This document shows, piece after piece, positions 42,610 to 53,200 of a stretch of DNA of 64,000 nt (its first letter is position 1; each line of letters starts with the position of its first letter). This DNA is from Pseudanabaena sp. BC1403 (GTDB taxonomy: Bacteria; Cyanobacteriota; Cyanobacteriia; Pseudanabaenales; Pseudanabaenaceae), in the NCBI RefSeq assembly GCF_002914585.1, contig NZ_PDDM01000011.1, positions 62,001 through 126,000 on the forward strand, read 5' to 3'. Position numbers and translations under genes: made by a program. The notes beneath the pieces are model-generated. The model did no database searches and was not told the DNA's origin. It worked only from the letters and a program-made list of their open reading frames with translations.

Positions 42610-45136
42610 TAAATACTACCTCTTTAAAAAAATTTGTTGCGATCGCTAAGAATCCTGCACAATCAGTTACAGGTGTTCCTCTTGCTGCGTTATTGGTAGC
42701 ATAGATATCTACCTCACCCTTCGCATTTAATTGCCAACCCGTAGCTTCCACAATAGGTGTTTTCGCATTCTCAGATTGCGGTGTAGTTGCTAAAGCGGCG
42801 GGATTGCGGAAAGTGGAAGGATCGCGGAGATCGTTCCAAGGATGGGAGCTATTACGGCGATCGCTTGGATCTTCAGGCAACCCTCCTCGCCCTGTGGAGA
42901 CAAATCGACTATTGCCATAGGTTCTACAACCTTGGACAATTCTCTGGCTCGGATCATCGATATCGCTAGGCAGTTGAATCAATCCAGCGCTCGGAGTAAA
43001 AGCGAGGTTATTAATATTTACCGTGCCACTCAATCCAAATTGCGAACTTGCCGTGATGTCATTCTCAGGGGTCAATTGCGGACGGAATTTCAGTCCAAAT
43101 AAACCTTGTGTAGTGATACTGATATTCCCACCTGATCCTCGCACCGCATTCGCAATAATGTCACTGTTCTCTATTCCCACAATCACAGGTGAGTTAATTG
43201 TCAAGTTACCACCATTCCCATTACCTGCTGCGGTGGCAGAAATCAGGCTGTTGTGACGTAGCAGTAAAAATGATTGCAAGTTTAAGTTAACATCTCCTCC
43301 ATTACCAGAAGCAGTTGAGGCTAAAATACTACCTTGATTGTCTAGAAAAATTGAATTAGCATTAATCTGCACATCTCCTGCTCTACCAGATCCATCGTTT
43401 TTAACTGCAACATACGCTCCATCAGTAATGCGTAACGATGGGGTGTTAATTATGAGTGAACCCGAATCACCACTGGGAATTGGAGGCAATCCATAGATTT
43501 GTTGAGTGGCTGCATCCAAAATCTCAGCCGATGAAATGATGCGGCTAGGTACAATTGAATCAACCTGCCGACCCTGAACGTCCACGGAATTCGACGCATT
43601 GATGCTTACATTACCCGATGTTCCCTTACCAGCAACAATAGACCCTACTACTCCACCATCTCGAATCACTAAGCGGGCGGTGTTGATCAAAAGATCTCCA
43701 GTATCTCCAAGAGCGGTGCTTGCTAAAAGGATTCCACTCGGTGACACTAGCTGGCTGGGGATGTATTCACCAACTTCGATCAAATCTTGAGCTTGGACTC
43801 GAATGTTTCCTGTCTTTCCAGTGCCAAATGATATACTGCTCAAAATGCCACGACGCAGAAGCCTCAGATTGCTCGTGGAGAGTGTAATATTGCCTGCATT
43901 AGCGGAGTTAAAGGTGATTGTGTAGATCGAGGATGGGTTCGCTGGGCTAGTGGGATTAAAGCCATCTAGCAAGATTGAGTCGGCAACCTTGGCTATAATA
44001 TTTCCCCCCGATGCTGGAGTATACATACCAGTAATGATATTTCCGCCATCTTGGATGGATACTTGCTTGGCGGAGATGGCAATATCTCCCACTTGCCCAG
44101 TACCTAAATTGTCAATTTTGATATAACTTGCATAGCTGCCGTCGCGGACTGTACCAGTCAGATTTAGCGAACCTGCTGCCTTAATAGTAATTCCTCCAGA
44201 GGCTTGGGAACCCAAGTTTTGCAGCAAAATAGCGGAACCTTCGCTCAAGCTGATATTCTTCCCATGTACTTGGATAGAACCCTTCGCACCACTGGCATCG
44301 AGCAGCGATTGCTGGGCAAGATGAACATCTTGGAATTGCCGCACCGATGAGTAGTCTCCTACCCACCCTGTAGACGTAGCTTTGAGTCCGACCTGTCCAT
44401 CGCTGACACCACTAACTTCCAGATGTCCACCTCCATTCGTGGTAATAATACCACCTGATAGATTCACCTCGCCACCAATCAGCGCCAGAGTATTACCTCC
44501 GTTAACTTGTAACCCAACAGGACTTTGGCTGCGATCGGTGGGGGTAAAAATCCTATCGATTAAGCGATGTCCCGTATTCTGCACAGTAATTCCCTTGGGA
44601 TTTTGGGCAAAATCTAGACCGAGTGGGGCATTCACTGTCAGTAAAGGTGAAGCTGATGGATTCACGGCGCTAAATTCTATTCCATCAATAAACTTGACGC
44701 TATTTGCCGTCGTAGCGATAAACGATCCACCGATATTGAGACTGGCATTGGCTCCAAAGATAATTCCATTGGGATTGAGCAGAAACAAACTCACAGGATT
44801 GCTGCTATTTGTGGTCTGAATCAAGCCATCAATGTTAGAAACACTACCTCCCGTCACCCTACTAAAAATGGTCGTAATATTCGGTGTGCTAACTAGATTA
44901 AAAGTAGCAGAACCACCCGTGGGCACTGAGAATTGACTAAAACTATGGAATAGATTTGCTCCACTATTGGGCTGATTACCATTGGTAATCGTAAAGTTAA
45001 GATTGTCGGGACTGTTGACTGTTGTTGAGAGCGTGCCATCGGCTGTCACGCTCTGAGCAGAAACATTTGTGGGTAAAAGCATTCCCAAGAATAGAAAGAT
45101 AGAACCACACCACCATAGTCTTTGACTAAAATTCAT
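42599..45136 (-). CDS. TPS exoprotein A6, 845 aa
   Basis: Signal peptide MNFSQRLWWCGSIFLFLGML, TPS domain with LLNPNGIIFGANASLNIGGSF. The core is the sister of A5: both have NGGGHLEV, then STGWVGDYSSV, and a QNLGSQASGGITI-type strand. Further core segments are distinct (YIKIDNLGTGQVGDIAISA, VQGRQVDSIVPSRIISSAE). The C-terminal module is nearly the same as in A5 but reads NINNLAFTPSAGLIQLPSDID where most copies have NISNLAFTPTAGLIELPSNID. A one-base frame difference at the end replaces the usual early stop with the tail FFKEVVFNEF, so the stop overlaps the A7 start. The start ATG overlaps the A5 stop by 11 nt. Confidence 0.92.
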   Translation of the reverse strand: MNFSQRLWWCGSIFLFLGMLLPTNVSAQSVTADGTLSTTVNSPDNLNFTITNGNQPNSGANLFHSFSQFSVPTGGSATFNLVSTPNITTIFSRVTGGSVSNIDGLIQTTNSSNPVSLFLLNPNGIIFGANASLNIGGSFIATTANSVKFIDGIEFSAVNPSASPLLTVNAPLGLDFAQNPKGITVQNTGHRLIDRIFTPTDRSQSPVGLQVNGGNTLALIGGEVNLSGGIITTNGGGHLEVSGVSDGQVGLKATSTGWVGDYSSVRQFQDVHLAQQSLLDASGAKGSIQVHGKNISLSEGSAILLQNLGSQASGGITIKAAGSLNLTGTVRDGSYASYIKIDNLGTGQVGDIAISAKQVSIQDGGNIITGMYTPASGGNIIAKVADSILLDGFNPTSPANPSSIYTITFNSANAGNITLSTSNLRLLRRGILSSISFGTGKTGNIRVQAQDLIEVGEYIPSQLVSPSGILLASTALGDTGDLLINTARLVIRDGGVVGSIVAGKGTSGNVSINASNSVDVQGRQVDSIVPSRIISSAEILDAATQQIYGLPPIPSGDSGSLIINTPSLRITDGAYVAVKNDGSGRAGDVQINANSIFLDNQGSILASTASGNGGDVNLNLQSFLLLRHNSLISATAAGNGNGGNLTINSPVIVGIENSDIIANAVRGSGGNISITTQGLFGLKFRPQLTPENDITASSQFGLSGTVNINNLAFTPSAGLIQLPSDIDDPSQRIVQGCRTYGNSRFVSTGRGGLPEDPSDRRNSSHPWNDLRDPSTFRNPAALATTPQSENAKTPIVEATGWQLNAKGEVDIYATNNAARGTPVTDCAGFLAIATNFFKEVVFNEF

Positions 45137-47672
45137 TGGCTACTACCTCTTTAAAAAGCTTTGGTGCGATCGCTAAGAATCCCGCACAATCAGTTACGGT
45201 TGTTTCTCTAGCTACGTTATTAGCAGCATAGATATCTACCTCACCCTTCGCATTTAGTTGCCAACCCGTAGCTTCCACAATAGGTGTTTTCGCATTCTCA
45301 GATTGCGGTGTAGTTGTTAAAGCGGCGGGATTGCGGAAAGCAGAAGGATCGCGGAGATCGTTCCAAGGATGGGAGCTATTACGGCGATTACTAGGATCTT
45401 CAGGTAACCCTCCTCGCCCTGTGGCGACAAACCGACTATTGCCATAGGTTCTACAACCTTGGACAATTCTCTGGCTCGGATCATCGATATTGCTAGGTAG
45501 CTCGATTAACCCTGCGGTGGGAGTGAAAGCAAGATTGCTGATATTTACCGTGCCGCTTAGCCCAAATTGCGAACTTGCTGTGATGTCATTTTCTGATGTC
45601 AATTGCGGACGAAATTTCAGTCCAAATAATCCCTGCGTAGTGATGTTGATATTCCCACCTGATCCTCGCACAGCATTAGCAATAATGTCACTGTTTTCTA
45701 TTCCCACAATCACAGGTGAGTTAATTGTCAAGTTACCACCATTACCATTACCCGCAGCAGTGGCAGAAATCAAGCTATTGTGACGCATCAACAGATTGCT
45801 TTGGAGGTTTAAGCGAATATCTCCTCCGTTTCCAGAGGCGGTAGAGGCGACAATACTACTTTTGCCATCTAGAAACAGAGAGTTGGCATTAATCTGTATA
45901 TTCCCAGCAAGCCCTGGACCATCATTTTTGACGCTCACAGCCGCCCCATCAGCAATGCGTAATGATGGCGTATTAATGGTGAGAGAACCCGCATTACCAG
46001 TGGGAATAGCAGGTAGTATAAAAGCTGCTTGAGTCTCTGGACTAAGAAGTTCAGCGTTTGAAGTAATGCGAGAGATTACCCCAGCCGCATTACCCTCAGT
46101 ACCACACCCTTGGATTTCGATGGACTTTGAAGCGTTAATTTCCACGCTACCTGCTGAACCAGTGGCAACGGTAGAAGATCCCAGAGCTGCTCCCCCTTGA
46201 AGCACTAATCTAGAGGTGTTGATGACTAAGCTATTAGCATTACCAGAACCCTGAGTAAAAGTAGTTAGCGAACTTTCTGAAAATGCCAGAGGATTGAAAC
46301 CTGCAATTTCGATTTGATCTGTTGCCTTCACTTGGATTGTGCCAGTGTCTCCAGAGCGTAAGGCTACAGAAATAATCTGACCAGAATCTAGAACCCTGAG
46401 AATTCTGGTGGATAACATGATATTCCCTGCATTGCCGCTATCTGCTGAAAATGTTGTGAGCGCAGTATAAATGGCTGGGTTGTTGCTGTTAAAGCCAATG
46501 ACCTCGGTCGAGCCGCTCACATTTGCGGTAATATTCCCACCTGCTGTTTGCGTCCGAGTTCTAGTCAAAATTCTGGCTCCATCTTGGAGGGATAACTGGG
46601 CAGCAGAGATGGCAATATCTCCAGTCCGTCCTGTGCCGAAATTTTGGATTTGCATGAAACTTCCCAAGTCACCATTGGCTGTATTCCCTGCCAAATTGAG
46701 GGAGCCAGTGGCATTAACCGTAATTCCTCCAGACGGTTGCGTTCCTAAGTTTTGGAGCAACAAAGAAGAACCCTCAGTCAAGCTAATGTTTCCTCCTTGC
46801 AATCGGATGGAGCCGTTACTACCGCTAGCGTCCAGTAGTGATTCTTTCGCAAGATGAATATCGTTAAATTGCGGCACAGATGAATAATCGCCAACCCAAC
46901 CCGTAGAAGTAGGCTTGAGTACCACTTGCCCATTACTAACACTACCCACCTCTAGATGCCCACCGCCATTAGTGGTGACAACGCCACCAGAAAAGTTTAC
47001 AGCACCGCCAATCAATGCCAGCGTATTATTTGCACTGATTTGTAATCCGATTGGGGTATTGATGTTACTGGGCGTACCAAAGCCAGTAACATCGAACAAC
47101 TTATTTCCCTGACCCTGCACAGTAATTGTTCCTGCATTGCTACCCATATTTAAGCCAATCGGCGATGCAATTGTGAGCAGTGGTGATGCTTGGGGGGTAA
47201 TGGCACTAAATTCCGCGCCATCAGCAAATTTAATACTATTTGCTGTAGTTCCTACAAACGATCCACCGATATTTAGACTGGCATTGGGACCAAAAATAAT
47301 CCCACTGGGATTGATTAAAAACAAACTCACAGGATTGCTATTATTTGTGGTTTGAATCATGCCATCAATGTTAGAAACATTGCCTCCCGTCACCCGACTA
47401 AAAATGGTCGAAATATTTGGTGTGTTAACTAGATTAAAAGTAGCAGAACCACCCGTGGGTACTGAGAACTGATTAAAACTATGGAATAGATTTCCTCCAC
47501 TATTGGGCTGATTACCATTGGTAATCGTAAAATTGAGATTGTCGGGACTGGTGACTGTAGTAGAAAGTGTGCCATCGGCTGTCACGCTCTGAGCAGAAAC
47601 ATTTGTGGGTAAAAGCATTCCCAAGAATAGAAAGCTAGAACCACACCACCATAGTCTTTGACTAAAATTCAT
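45126..47672 (-). CDS. TPS exoprotein A5, 848 aa
   Basis: Signal peptide with MNFSQRLWWCGSSFLFLGML, TPS domain with NPSGIIFGPNASLNIGGSF. The beta-helical core has strand repeats rich in G-N-I/L-x-I (GGNITANVSGSTEVIGF, SGNAGNIMLSTRILRVL) and an isolated Cys (EIQGCGTEGNA) not seen in the other copies. Sister of A6 in the first half of the core. C-terminal module typical, with TGRGGLPEDPSNRRNSSHPW; the tail is extended (LFKEVVANEF) by the same one-base shift as in A6. Begins 14 nt after the A4 stop with the shared junction sequence and AAAGAGGTAG ribosome-binding site. Confidence 0.92.
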   Translation of the reverse strand: MNFSQRLWWCGSSFLFLGMLLPTNVSAQSVTADGTLSTTVTSPDNLNFTITNGNQPNSGGNLFHSFNQFSVPTGGSATFNLVNTPNISTIFSRVTGGNVSNIDGMIQTTNNSNPVSLFLINPSGIIFGPNASLNIGGSFVGTTANSIKFADGAEFSAITPQASPLLTIASPIGLNMGSNAGTITVQGQGNKLFDVTGFGTPSNINTPIGLQISANNTLALIGGAVNFSGGVVTTNGGGHLEVGSVSNGQVVLKPTSTGWVGDYSSVPQFNDIHLAKESLLDASGSNGSIRLQGGNISLTEGSSLLLQNLGTQPSGGITVNATGSLNLAGNTANGDLGSFMQIQNFGTGRTGDIAISAAQLSLQDGARILTRTRTQTAGGNITANVSGSTEVIGFNSNNPAIYTALTTFSADSGNAGNIMLSTRILRVLDSGQIISVALRSGDTGTIQVKATDQIEIAGFNPLAFSESSLTTFTQGSGNANSLVINTSRLVLQGGAALGSSTVATGSAGSVEINASKSIEIQGCGTEGNAAGVISRITSNAELLSPETQAAFILPAIPTGNAGSLTINTPSLRIADGAAVSVKNDGPGLAGNIQINANSLFLDGKSSIVASTASGNGGDIRLNLQSNLLMRHNSLISATAAGNGNGGNLTINSPVIVGIENSDIIANAVRGSGGNINITTQGLFGLKFRPQLTSENDITASSQFGLSGTVNISNLAFTPTAGLIELPSNIDDPSQRIVQGCRTYGNSRFVATGRGGLPEDPSNRRNSSHPWNDLRDPSAFRNPAALTTTPQSENAKTPIVEATGWQLNAKGEVDIYAANNVARETTVTDCAGFLAIAPKLFKEVVANEF

Positions 47673-47686
47673 TGGCTACTACCTCT

Positions 47687-50203
47687 TTAAAAAGTTTTGC
47701 TTGTAATCGCCAAGAATCCTGCGCAATCAGTTACGGTTGTTCCTATAGCTGCGTTATTAACAGCATAGATATCTACCTCACCCTTCGCATTTAATTGCCA
47801 ACCCGTAGCTTCCACAATGGGTGTTTTCGCATTCTCAGATTGCTTTTCGGATTGCTTTACAGTTGCTAAAGCACTGGGATTGCGGAAAGCAGAAGGATCA
47901 CGCAGATCTGTCCAAGGATGGTTACTATTGCGGCGATCGCTAGGATCTTCAGGCAACCCTCCTCGACCTGTGGCGACAAACCGACTATTGCCATAGGTTC
48001 TACAACCTTGGACAATTCGCTGACTCGGATCATCGATATTGCTAGGTAGCTCGATTAAACCTGCGGTGGGAGTAAAAGCAAGGTTGCTGATATTTACCGT
48101 GCCGCTTAGCCCAAATTGCGAACTTGCCGTGATGTCATTTTCTGATGTCAATTGCGGACGGAATTTCAGTCCAAATAAACCTTGCGTAGTGATGTTGATA
48201 TTACCACCTGATCCTCGCACCGCATTCGCAATAATGTCACTGTTTTCTATCCCCACAATCACAGGTGAGTTAATTGTCAAGTTACCACCATTACCAGCAC
48301 CACCTGCTTCAGCGCTGATGAGACTACCATGACGCATCAATAGGAGATCGCGAACTTGCAGGTTAATATTGCCACCTTCACCAACTTTGGTGGAAGTGGA
48401 GAGGCGACCATTATCGAGTTTAATGGTATTCGCATTAATTGTGAGTGTGCCAGCATCACCAAGAACTTGATTCTCAGCGATCACAGTTCCCCCGTTACGA
48501 ACCATCAAAGTTGGCGTATTAATTGTAATATTGCCTGCATCCGCTTGGGAAGTAGGATTGTTAGTTAATACAAATGTACGCGCCACCGCACCTATGTAAC
48601 TTGGGTTCTGGCTATCTTTCACCCCACTGACATCGATCGACTCAGACGCATTGATTGTGAGATTGCCAGCACTCCCAGTACTCACAGTAGAAACTGAAAC
48701 CAGTCCCCCATCTTGAATTGATAGCGTGCGCGTATCGAGCTGAAGATTTCCTGCATTACCAGAACCAAAAGTATTCGCTGATAGGAGACTAATTACTGTG
48801 GAATTATTAGGAAGGGCATCCAAGCTCGAAACCATCACCTTATCAGCGATGACATTGACATTTCCCCCATTCCCCCTACTAAAAGTTCTAGTGCCAACAT
48901 TCCCGCCTCCAAAAATAGTCAGTTGATTAGTGGAGATAGATAAATCTCCACCCTGACCAGTACCAAGGGTAGCGGCGATCAGCACCCCAAATATCGGTGC
49001 AGTAGAAGGATTGCCAGGTTGAATCCCACCTACTCCTACTTCATTCGCTTTAACGGTTATATTGCCTCCTTGGGCATTACCGAAGGCACGATCCATCACG
49101 ATTGCCCCTTTATCAATCATCAGCTTGGGGGTAGTAATGAAAATATTGCCTGCCCCTCCAGCGGCAGTAGTTTCATTCACCACACCACTAGAACTGAGAA
49201 AATCTGGAGACATACCAATTACTTGCAAGGATTCTGTGGCGTTGATCGTAACATCGCCTGCCTTTTGAATGCCGAGGTTTTGGACAACTGCGATCGAACC
49301 ACCACTAAGACTAACCTGTTTACCTTGCATTTGAATTGAACCAGGACTAGTGCCACGAACTGCTACTAAGGCGCGTTGGCTCATCTGAATATTGCCAAAG
49401 CTAGCGGCATTGGGATATGCGAGTGTCAATCCTTGCGATGTTGCACCAATCTCAACGCTGCCTCCAGTGACACTTCCCAATTCAATTCGCCCACCTAAAG
49501 CTGAAATCACACCCCCCTCTAGAGAGACATTTCCACCCACCAAAGCCAGTGTTTGACCAGATTGAACCTGTAAACCGCTTAAATTTAAATTAGTCAGATT
49601 TGAAACAGATGATGCGCCATTTAACCTAGCGTTACTACCATTTCCCTGTACGGTGATATTTCCCGAATTGCTCCCCATATTTAAGCCAATTGGCGATGCG
49701 ACCGTCAGCAGCGGATTAGTAGTGCTGTCGCTAGCACTAAATTCCACCCCATCCGCAAATTTGATACTATTTGCCGTCGTACCGACAAATGATCCGCCAA
49801 TATTTAGTCTTGCATTGGGACCAAAAATAATCCCACTTGGATTGATTAGAAACAAACTCACAGGATTGCTATTATTTGTGGTCTGAATCATGCCATCAAT
49901 GTTAGAAACACTACCTCCCGTCACCCGACTAAAAATGGTTGTAATATTCGGTGTGCTTACTAGATTAAAAGTTGCCGAACCACCCGTCGGTACTGAGAAC
50001 TGACTAAAACTATGGAATAGATTTGCTCCACTATTGGGTTGATTACCATTGGTAATCGTAAAATTGAGATTGTCAGGACTAGTGACTGTTGTAGAAAGTG
50101 TGCCATCGGCTGTCACAGATTGCGCTGAGACAGTTATGGGTAAAAGCATTCCCAAGAACAGAAAACTAGAACCACACCACAATAGTTTTTGACTAAAATT
50201 CAT
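47687..50203 (-). CDS. TPS exoprotein A4, 838 aa
   Basis: ATG 50203 with a GGAG site 6 nt upstream was chosen; the frame extends to 50257 across the junction. Signal peptide ends TVSA. TPS domain with LINPSGIIFGPNARLNIGGSF. The core is partly like A7 (GRIELGSVTGG, IQMQGKQVSLSGGSIAVVQNLG) and has its own stretches (GIQPGNPSTAPIFGVLIAAT, KVMVSSLDALPNNSTVISLL). The C-terminal module is standard except for a duplicated KQSEKQSENAK segment, also present in A1, where most others have a single QSENAK. Ends DCAGFLAITSKTF. It follows A3 by 14 nt. Confidence 0.92.
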   Translation of the reverse strand: MNFSQKLLWCGSSFLFLGMLLPITVSAQSVTADGTLSTTVTSPDNLNFTITNGNQPNSGANLFHSFSQFSVPTGGSATFNLVSTPNITTIFSRVTGGSVSNIDGMIQTTNNSNPVSLFLINPSGIIFGPNARLNIGGSFVGTTANSIKFADGVEFSASDSTTNPLLTVASPIGLNMGSNSGNITVQGNGSNARLNGASSVSNLTNLNLSGLQVQSGQTLALVGGNVSLEGGVISALGGRIELGSVTGGSVEIGATSQGLTLAYPNAASFGNIQMSQRALVAVRGTSPGSIQMQGKQVSLSGGSIAVVQNLGIQKAGDVTINATESLQVIGMSPDFLSSSGVVNETTAAGGAGNIFITTPKLMIDKGAIVMDRAFGNAQGGNITVKANEVGVGGIQPGNPSTAPIFGVLIAATLGTGQGGDLSISTNQLTIFGGGNVGTRTFSRGNGGNVNVIADKVMVSSLDALPNNSTVISLLSANTFGSGNAGNLQLDTRTLSIQDGGLVSVSTVSTGSAGNLTINASESIDVSGVKDSQNPSYIGAVARTFVLTNNPTSQADAGNITINTPTLMVRNGGTVIAENQVLGDAGTLTINANTIKLDNGRLSTSTKVGEGGNINLQVRDLLLMRHGSLISAEAGGAGNGGNLTINSPVIVGIENSDIIANAVRGSGGNINITTQGLFGLKFRPQLTSENDITASSQFGLSGTVNISNLAFTPTAGLIELPSNIDDPSQRIVQGCRTYGNSRFVATGRGGLPEDPSDRRNSNHPWTDLRDPSAFRNPSALATVKQSEKQSENAKTPIVEATGWQLNAKGEVDIYAVNNAAIGTTVTDCAGFLAITSKTF

Positions 50204-50217
50204 TGAATACTCCATTT

Positions 50218-53200
50218 TTAAAAAGATTTGTTTGCGATCGCCAAGAATCCTGCACAATCAGTTACAGGTATTCCTCTTGTTTCGTTATTGGCAGCATAGA
50301 TCTCCACTTCGCCCTTTGCATTTAGTTGCCAACCCGTAGCTTCCACAATGGGTGTTTTCGCATTCTCAAATTGCGGTGTAGTTGCTAAAGCATTGGGATT
50401 GCGGAAAGCAGAAGGATCACGGAGATCTGTCCAAGGATGGACGCTATTGCGGCGATCGCTTGGGTCATCAGGCAACCCTCCTCGACCTGTGGAGACAAAT
50501 CGACTATTGCCATAGGTTCTACAACCTTGGACAATTCTCTGGCTCGGATCATCAATATTGCTAGGCAGCTCGATTAACCCTGCGGTGGGAGTAAAAGCAA
50601 GGTTGCTAATATTTACCGTGCCGCTTAGCCCAAATTGCGAACTTGCCGTGATGTCGTTATCAACGGTGCGGTAAGGACGGTATTTCAACCCAAAGATGCC
50701 ATTAGTACTAATTTGGATATTGCCCCCATTGCCTTGAAAGGCATTAGCGACTATATCACTATTGCCTAGACCAATAATGAAAGGACTGCTAATCGTAATA
50801 TTACCGCCATTGCCCTTACCGCCCGCTTCCGCCGATAGCAAACTTTCATTCCGCAACAGAAGCAGTTCCCCAAGGGAAAGATTCAGGTTGCCGCCATTAC
50901 CAAAGTTCGTTTGGGCATTGATTTGGGAAGCATCATTTAAAAATAGCGATCGCGCATTTACTTGAATAGTGCCACCATCACCCGTACCTTGACTGCGACT
51001 AGTGATTTGGGAACTATTCGCTAGGGTAACTTGTTGAGAGCTGATGTTAATGTTTCCAGCTTTACCCATGCCTGATGAAGCTGTAGAAAGTTGGGCATAG
51101 TCTGCCAACAAAAGTCGGGAAGTACGTAGATCTAAGGAACCACTGTTACCATTACCTGAGGATTGACTGCTAATGATACTTCCTTGAACATTTATATTAT
51201 TGGCGGAGATCTCCACATTGCCTGCATTGCCACTACCTTGAGTAGATGTAGAGATTTCAGAACCATTGAATAGGGAAAGCGAACCCTTTGGTATTGTGAG
51301 CTTCACCTCCCCCGCTGCTCCAGTGCTAGAGGTATTAGAAGAGACCCTTGCCCGATCAATTGTCACGTCATCAGCGTTGATGTTAATGTTTCCCGCTCGC
51401 CCACTCCCAGAGGAGGATGCTGACAGTTCCGCCCCATCTCGTAAGTTTAATTGCGCAGTGCTGATATCAATGTTGCCTGCATTGCCACTGCTACTGGTGA
51501 GCGCCGAAAGGCGACTATTGTTGCCGATGTCAATGCCTTTGCTAGCGTTGAGGTTGATGTTGCCTGCAAGTCCTGAATTGCTGGTACTACTGGCAATTTG
51601 GCTATTGTCAAAGCGAATCAATCCGCTACTAGTGAGAGTGACATTGCCAGCGGAGTCCAGTCCCTTGGTATCGCTTTCGATGCGGCTGTTGTTGAGGGTG
51701 AGATTACCCACACTGTTGATATTGACATCGCCCGAACGTCCTGTACCATCTGTTGAAATATTAATCGCTCCCGTAAATGGAGTGGAAATAGAAACCTGTT
51801 TACTTGTTAGAACCACGGTATCGGCGATCGCTAAATCCCCATGCCCCAAAATCGACACTGCCCCCGCCCGATCGGAAGATGATGTCGTTAGTAATGTCAG
51901 TCCAGATATCTGATTTTGGGCTTCTAATTTGATCGAACCACCATTGCTAGATGTTCCGTTAGGAGCAACAGAAAAAGTATATAAACTGCTCATATTGCCA
52001 AGGATATCTCCTTCTTTGGCAATTAGATTGATGTCACCACCATACCCGCTATTACCTGTCTGTGCAACGGATGAGGAGTATAGATCCCTCTGGTTAGAAA
52101 GATTGCCGTTAGTCGCAGAAAATGTAATATTGCCACCATTGCCACTATTCACTTGTCCAATGGATAAGGAGGACAAATCTCCTAGATTAGAAAGATTGCC
52201 GTTAGTCGCAGAAAATGTAATATTGCCACCATTGCCACTATTCACTAGTGCGAAGGATATAGAATATAAATCCCCTTGGTTAGAAAGATTGCCGTTAGTC
52301 GTAGAAAATGTAATATTGCCCCCATTGCCACTATTCATAACCCCTAGGGAATAGGCGCTCAAACTACTCTCATTTAAAAGGTTCCCATTGCTCACAGAAA
52401 GTGTAATATTGCCTCCATTGCCACTATTATCAGTTGAGAAGGAATCAGAAGACATAAGGCCTTGGCTAATAAGGTTCCCATTAATCGCAGAAAGGGTGAT
52501 ATCGCCTCCATTACCATTTGTCCCTGTGAACGAAGCGGATAATAAACTATTAACAGAGAGATTACCGTTAGTTACAGAAAAGCTAATTGCACCTCCTTTC
52601 CCTGTACCTTGGCTATTTACTGATGAAGATAATAAAGCATTAACAGAGAGATTACCGTTAGTTGCAGAAAGGCTAATTGCACCTCCATTCGCTGTACCTA
52701 TACCTGCACCTAGGCTATTTGCTACTGAAAATAAGTTTCCATTAACAGAGAGATTGCCATTAGTCGTGGCAATCGTGATATCGCCCCCATACCCACTATT
52801 GGCTGTTAAAAATGTGCTTGAGTCAAAGTTATTGCTTGAGATATTGCCATTGGCAAAAAGATTGATGCTGCCACCATTCACACCATCGCCAAAAGCAACC
52901 GAGTTCAAATCTCCCGTTACAATATCCCCAGCAGCATTCAGAATGATTGAACCGCCATCCCCACCCGTGAAATTGGAGGTGTTAACACTGGCAACCCTAA
53001 TGCTACCAGCAGGCAGTCCCGCCACTGTCCCCGTTGTAAAATTGGTGGATCCCACTCCCAGTTGGGGCAAATTGGATGTAGGTAAAGAAGTCACCCCAGC
53101 TCGTAAAATTGCCGCAGACTGCGTCGTTAGAGTAATAAAATCTGGATCACTACTGGGAACGGTGATATCGGGGCCCGTAATGGTAATATTTCCTCCCTCA

